Shown here: piece by piece, positions 13,209 to 14,632 of the stretch
Numbering within the stretch: the stretch's first letter is position 1
How the letters are laid out: each line of letters starts with the position of its first letter
DNA from: Solirubrobacteraceae bacterium
GTDB taxonomy: Bacteria > Actinomycetota > Thermoleophilia > Solirubrobacterales > Solirubrobacteraceae
Length of the DNA: 14,632 bases
Direction of reading: 5' to 3'
Assembly (NCBI GenBank): GCA_025928415.1
Contig: JAICJK010000017.1
Coordinates: 1 to 14,632 of the forward strand
Position numbers and translations under genes: made by a program
Notes under the pieces: generated by a model
What the model was told of the DNA's origin: nothing
The model's input: only the letters and a program-made list of their open reading frames with translations
Databases searched by the model: none

Positions 13209-14097
13209 GGGCCACCGCCTGCTCGTCGCGCTCCGCGGGCGCCTCGGCGGTGAGCTGGAGGTAGACGTCCTCCAGCGACGGGCGCGTGACGGTCAGCTCG
13301 GCCACGGTCCCGCCGCGCGCCAGCGCCGCGGCGGTCAGCTCGTGCACCAGCGCGGTGGGGTCCTCGACCTCGCGCTCCTGGGGGCGGCCGTCGGCGTCGC
13401 GCCAGCGGACCTGCGCCCGCGTCGCCGCGCCCACCCCGAGCTCGGCCGGCGGCCCGGTGGCCAGGATGCGCCCGTCCTTGACGATCGCGACCCGGTCGCA
13501 GAGCTGCTGGGCCTCGTCGAGGTAGTGGGTGGTCAGCAGCACGGTCTTGCCGAGGCCGCGCAGCTCGCGGACGGCCTCCCAGGCCAGGCGCCGGGCCGCG
13601 GGGTCGAAGCCGGTGGTCGGCTCGTCGAGGAAGATCAGCTCGGGGTCGCCGACCAGCGCGAGCGCGAGGTCCAGCCGGCGCGCCTGCCCGCCGCTCAGCG
13701 TGCGGATCCGCGCGTCGGCCTTGTCCTGCAGCCCGCAGAGCGCGACGACCTCGTCGACGCCGCGCGGATGGGGGTACAGCGAGGCCCAGTGGGCCAGCGC
13801 CTCGCGGACGCTGAGGAAGCGGTACATCCCGCTGGACTGCAGGACGATGCCGACCCGCTCGCGCAGCGCGCGCGGCCGCGACGCCGGGTCGTGGCCGAGC
13901 ACGGCCACGTCGCCGCCGTCGCGCTCGCGATAGCCCTCGAGCACCTCGACCGTGGTCGTCTTGCCCGCGCCGTTGGGCCCCAGCAGGCCGAAGACCTCGC
14001 CGCGCGCGACCGCGAAGTCGATCCCGCGCACGGCCTCGTGGTCCCCGTAGGACTTGCGCAGGTCGCGCACCACGATGGCGTCGGGCGGCGTGCTCAC
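13201..14097 (-). CDS. ABC exporter ATP-binding protein (DrrA-like)
   Basis: A 298-residue nucleotide-binding subunit. From GTG 14097: Walker A GPNGAGKT (40-47), Q-loop Gln87 (VLQSSG), signature LSGGQARRLDL (134-144), Walker B LIFLDE (154-159) with D-loop GFDP, and H-loop His191 (LLTTHYLDEA). The C-terminal extension (about 215-298) with VTRPSLEDVYLQLT is typical of the DrrA/CcmA group, where it binds the permease. It pairs with the overlapping permease gene to drive ATP-dependent export. GTG 14097 is chosen because the first strand follows (IVVRDLRKSYG); an in-frame reading to 14181 would add an Arg/Pro-rich stretch over a tandem repeat. No strong ribosome-binding site is seen. It is divergent from the Ppx/GppA gene across 101 bp. 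Confidence 0.93.
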   Translation of the reverse strand: MSTPPDAIVVRDLRKSYGDHEAVRGIDFAVARGEVFGLLGPNGAGKTTTVEVLEGYRERDGGDVAVLGHDPASRPRALRERVGIVLQSSGMYRFLSVREALAHWASLYPHPRGVDEVVALCGLQDKADARIRTLSGGQARRLDLALALVGDPELIFLDEPTTGFDPAARRLAWEAVRELRGLGKTVLLTTHYLDEAQQLCDRVAIVKDGRILATGPPAELGVGAATRAQVRWRDADGRPQEREVEDPTALVHELTAAALARGGTVAELTVTRPSLEDVYLQLTAEAPAERDEQAVARV

Positions 14098-14114
14098 AGG
14101 CGCCCATGGTATGG

Positions 14115-14144
14115 CCCGGCCGCGCCCGGCCGCGCCCGGCCGCG
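14115..14144. repeat. Three tandem 10-bp repeats in a divergent intergenic region
   Basis: CCCGGCCGCG is repeated three times without change (14115-14124, 14125-14134, 14135-14144), each unit holding the palindrome CGGCCG. It lies between the divergent ABC ATPase (start 14097) and Ppx/GppA (start 14199) genes. The period is about one helical turn, so it could be a regulator-binding array or simply slippage in GC-rich DNA. Confidence 0.85.
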
Positions 14145-14198
14145 TCGGGGCGCGAGGCCTTCTCACCGCGCGCCGCCGCAACTGCCAAGCTCCCGCCC

Positions 14199-14632
14199 GT
14201 GCGGTGCGCGTGCATCGACATCGGCTCGAACACGACGCGCCTGCTCGTCGCCGAGCCCGATCCCGGCCGGCCCGGCGCGCTGCGCGAGGTCGCGGCGCTG
14301 CGCGCGTTCACGAAGCTCGGCGCCGGCCGCGGCCCCGACGGCGCGATCGACCCGCGCAAGCTGGCCCGCACGGCGGCCACGGTGGCCGAGCAGGCCGCCG
14401 CCGCCCGCGCCGCGGGCGCCCGGCACGTGACCTGCGTGGCCACCGCGGCGATCCGCGGGGCGCCCAACGGACCGGAGCTCTGCCGGGCCGTGGCCGCGGC
14501 CTCGGGCCTCGAGGTCCGGGTCCTGACCGGGGCCCAGGAGGCGGAGCACGCCTTCCGCGGCGCCACCGCCTGCGCCCCGCGGCCCGCGCCCGCCGGCCTG
14601 GTCGGCGTCGCCGACGTCGGCGGCGGGTCGAC
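14199..14632 (+). CDS. ppx: Exopolyphosphatase / guanosine pentaphosphatase (Ppx/GppA), 3' truncated
   Basis: The first 144 codons of a Ppx/GppA phosphatase, cut by the window edge. The actin-like ATPase-fold motifs are clear: CIDIGSNTTRLLVAE (phosphate-1 loop), VATAAIRGAPNG (the conserved T-A-R/I-x-A-x-N region), LTGAQEAEHAFRGA (with the E-A pair typical of the family) and ADVGGGST at the very end (phosphate-2 loop). Family enzymes release phosphate from polyphosphate chains or convert pppGpp to ppGpp; which applies here cannot be judged from the N-terminal part. GTG 14199 is used because the family starts one or two residues before the first beta strand; a weak CCCGCCC precedes it and no Shine-Dalgarno is visible. 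Cysteines at residues 3 and 5 (VRCACIDIG) are somewhat unusual for the first strand. Confidence 0.9.
   Translation, partial: MRCACIDIGSNTTRLLVAEPDPGRPGALREVAALRAFTKLGAGRGPDGAIDPRKLARTAATVAEQAAAARAAGARHVTCVATAAIRGAPNGPELCRAVAAASGLEVRVLTGAQEAEHAFRGATACAPRPAPAGLVGVADVGGGS

Noticed and set aside
12992..14566. A 524-codon minus-strand frame overlapping the ABC ATPase gene in another frame.
   Set aside because: Its translation is Arg/Ala-rich without motifs, while the adjacent frame has complete Walker A, signature and Walker B motifs.
1..14632. Mobile element, phage or CRISPR content that might mark a defence island.
   Set aside because: No transposase, integrase or spaced repeats were seen, and base composition looks even across the window, so it reads as ordinary chromosome.

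Overview
The window is very GC-rich chromosomal DNA with dense, tightly packed genes, frequent GTG/TTG starts and third-position G/C. A SigB/SigF-type sigma factor with RsbW/RsbV/SpoIIE-type partners, a poxvirus-like type IB topoisomerase and a DrrA/DrrB-like ABC exporter suggest a soil-type actinobacterium, perhaps of the Thermoleophilia (Solirubrobacterales). That placement is inference from composition and gene content; there is no marker RNA here. I see no tRNA, rRNA, CRISPR array, insertion sequence or phage gene.

Layout. (1) 1-255: the 3' end of a plus-strand protein with a small helical C-terminal domain. (2) 260-6600, minus strand: a six-gene run read from 6600 leftwards: RsbW-like anti-sigma kinase, a degenerate second RsbW-like protein, a VOC/glyoxalase-fold protein, an RsbV-like STAS anti-anti-sigma factor, a DUF2188 protein and a 1.4 kaa SpoIIE-type phosphatase with about five PAS and three GAF domains. 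The first three are joined by 4-bp GTGA stop/start overlaps; the later genes are separated by GC-rich hairpins. (3) 6601-6883: a 283-bp divergent control region holding a SigB-type promoter candidate, two GTTTGC boxes and a 16-bp perfect palindrome. (4) 6884-10085, plus strand: sigma factor, type IB topoisomerase, a 57-residue acidic protein and a zinc alcohol dehydrogenase, separated by only 12, 9 and 34 bp. (5) 10111-11840, minus: a DoxX-like membrane protein, an unrecognised protein and a calcineurin-like phosphoesterase. (6) 11859-12455, plus: a GNAT acetyltransferase starting 18 bp from the divergent phosphoesterase. (7) 12459-14097, minus: ABC exporter permease and ATPase, overlapping by 8 bp. 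(8) 14199-end, plus: the 5' part of a Ppx/GppA phosphatase.

How it fits together. Regions 2-4 look like a complete partner-switching stress circuit. The multi-sensor phosphatase would dephosphorylate the STAS protein, which would then pull the RsbW-like kinase off the sigma factor. Around this known core are additions that I cannot assign to a described system: a kinase paralogue that has lost its ATP-binding residues, a VOC protein translationally coupled to it, and a topoisomerase apparently co-transcribed with the sigma factor. These are the parts most worth testing.
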